Below, one piece after another: positions 6,154 to 6,927 of a DNA stretch of 6,927 nucleotides. The stretch comes from Blastocatellia bacterium (lineage in GTDB: Bacteria > Acidobacteriota > Blastocatellia > Chloracidobacteriales > JADJPF01): assembly GCA_023265235.1 (NCBI GenBank), contig JAHFUF010000272.1, forward strand, positions 1 to 6,927, written 5' to 3'. Made by a program: the position numbers and the translations under genes. Within the stretch, counting starts at the first letter, position 1, and the number at the start of each line of letters is the position of its first letter. Under the pieces are notes generated by a model that did no database searches, had not been told where the DNA came from, and saw only the letters and a program-made list of their open reading frames with translations.

Positions 6154-6160
6154 TGAAAAA

Positions 6161-6199
6161 TAAAACCCTAAAGAAGGGCAGACATATAGGGTTGCCCTT
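6161..6199 (-). terminator. Intrinsic terminator with overlapping alternative hairpins after the Uma2 gene
   Basis: Two interleaved inverted repeats are present. AACCCTA (6164-6170) pairs with TAGGGTT (6187-6193), and AAGGGCA (6174-6180) pairs with TGCCCTT (6193-6199). They share base 6193 and are arranged A-B-A'-B', so they are mutually exclusive or form a pseudoknot. On the minus strand the first stem is followed directly by TTATTTTT, the layout of a Rho-independent terminator, starting within 10 nt of the Uma2 stop codon. Confidence 0.6.
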
Positions 6200-6200
6200 A

Positions 6201-6767
6201 CTAAAATTGCACTCTTAAATAAGTACGTCTCATTGTTAAACTACAATTAATAGCAGGTAAAGCTATAACATCATCTAGGGTATTGAAACTTTGACTAGTC
6301 CAAGTGTTATTGTCTTCTCTAATAAGTAAAGTAGCGGAAACTTCGTTTTGTGCTACCAGTAAATAATACCTAAGGCTATCAATTTGTTGATATTCTTGAA
6401 ATTTACCTTCTTGATCAAAATTTTCTGTAGTACGAGACAATACTTCTACTATGAGAATAGGATTAGTTAAGCTTTCCAGACCTCTAATAGTTTGAAACCT
6501 TGGATCACAGGCCACCACTACATCAGGATACTTATAGATTTGATTATGGGTTTTAGTACGCAAATCATTAATAAAAGCTTCACACGTAGTATCTACAAGT
6601 TGTTGATCCAATTGTGAACCAATCGCAGCAGCAATTCGGTTATGATTTGGGCTAGCCCCAGACATGGCAAAGACTTCACCATAAATAAACTCATGTTTAA
6701 TATCTGAGTTCTTTTCTATCTCAAAATATTCTTCAAGTGAGTAAAGTCTTTTTGGGTTAGTAGACAT
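6201..6767 (-). CDS. Uma2-family putative PD-(D/E)XK nuclease (DUF820)
   Basis: This is a 188-residue protein with the family hallmarks in order: YSLEEYFEIE (9-18), HEFIYGEVFAMSGASPNHN (25-43), YPDVVVACD (80-88), PILIVEVLSRTTENFD (103-118) and KFQEYQQIDSLRYYLLV (122-138). D82 and E108 are the likely metal-binding acids, with K122 as a further conserved residue of the restriction-endonuclease-like fold. The family is widespread and multicopy in some phyla, and its biological role is not established. No partner toxin, antitoxin or methylase is next to it. It sits between hisS and aspS, 48 nt after the hisS stop, and may be transcribed with hisS. The start at 6767 has only a weak purine-rich ribosome site (AGAGAAAG). 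Family assignment is secure; nuclease activity is inferred. Confidence 0.87.
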   Translation of the reverse strand: MSTNPKRLYSLEEYFEIEKNSDIKHEFIYGEVFAMSGASPNHNRIAAAIGSQLDQQLVDTTCEAFINDLRTKTHNQIYKYPDVVVACDPRFQTIRGLESLTNPILIVEVLSRTTENFDQEGKFQEYQQIDSLRYYLLVAQNEVSATLLIREDNNTWTSQSFNTLDDVIALPAINCSLTMRRTYLRVQF

Positions 6768-6815
6768 AAGCTTTCTCTAAAAATTTGCTATTAAAACACC
6801 TAATTAAATACATAT

Positions 6816-6927
6816 TCAATTAGCTTTAAGCCTTTCTAGTAATTCAGTTTCAGTAAGTTCTAATTGCTCACGATTACCCATATCTCGCAATACGAACTTA
6901 CCTTTTGTTAGCTCTTCTTCCCCAATA
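6816..6927 (-). CDS. hisS: Histidyl-tRNA synthetase, C-terminal 36 codons (partial)
   Basis: The minus strand from the right edge to a TGA at 6816-6818 encodes 36 residues beginning IGEEELTKGKFVLRDMGN and ending LLERLKAN. The pattern of a buried strand (xIGEEEL), then KGKFVLRDM and a short helical tail, matches the end of the anticodon-binding domain of bacterial HisRS, where IGE(D/E)EL...G...V(K/R)DL...EQ is typical. HisRS charges tRNA-His in the cytosol. Its adjacency to aspS supports the call, because hisS-aspS is a frequent bacterial gene order. The catalytic domain lies outside the window, so activity cannot be assessed. Confidence 0.75.
   Translation of the reverse strand, partial: IGEEELTKGKFVLRDMGNREQLELTETELLERLKAN

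Overview
The window is A+T-rich and carries six genes, all read from the minus strand, so the biological order runs from the high coordinates to the low ones. A Pal/OmpA-type lipoprotein points to a Gram-negative, diderm bacterium. The combination of a fadR-fadD-fadN-like fatty-acid block, a Uma2-family gene and this coiled-coil OmpA lipoprotein reminds me of low-GC Acidobacteriota (Blastocatellia-like). That placement is an impression from protein style and is not proven by anything here.

Layout from right to left: (1) 6816-6927, the last 36 codons of histidyl-tRNA synthetase (hisS). (2) 6201-6767, a Uma2-family putative PD-(D/E)XK nuclease lying between two aminoacyl-tRNA synthetase genes. 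Two mutually exclusive hairpins follow it, one of which makes a good intrinsic terminator. (3) 4277-6073, full-length bacterial-type aspartyl-tRNA synthetase (aspS). (4) 3354-4100, an OmpA/Pal-like peptidoglycan-binding lipoprotein with its own TTGACA promoter and a downstream terminator. (5) A 438-bp gene-free stretch (2916-3353) holding a degenerate hexamer array, a stem-loop, three exact 15-bp repeats, a 10-bp-arm palindrome and a promoter/operator. (6) 2253-2915, a TetR-family regulator very like Bacillus FadR. It overlaps by 4 nt (7) 400-2256, a long-chain acyl-CoA synthetase (fadD/lcfA type). (8) 1-270, the N-terminal 90 codons of a FadN-type 3-hydroxyacyl-CoA dehydrogenase, preceded by a GC-rich palindrome.

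Functionally, the left half is a fatty-acid degradation cluster: regulator, then acyl-CoA activation, then the beta-oxidation dehydrogenase. The regulator's upstream region contains a near-perfect match (16 of 18 positions) to the operator I remember for Bacillus FadR, placed over a plausible promoter. This suggests autoregulated, acyl-CoA-responsive control of the cluster. The right half is translation and envelope housekeeping with one accessory gene (Uma2) inserted. I see no CRISPR array, transposase, phage gene, tRNA or rRNA, and no convincing novel multi-gene system. The most notable items are the FadR operator, the duplicated 12-residue N-terminus of the regulator, and the repeat-rich intergenic region.
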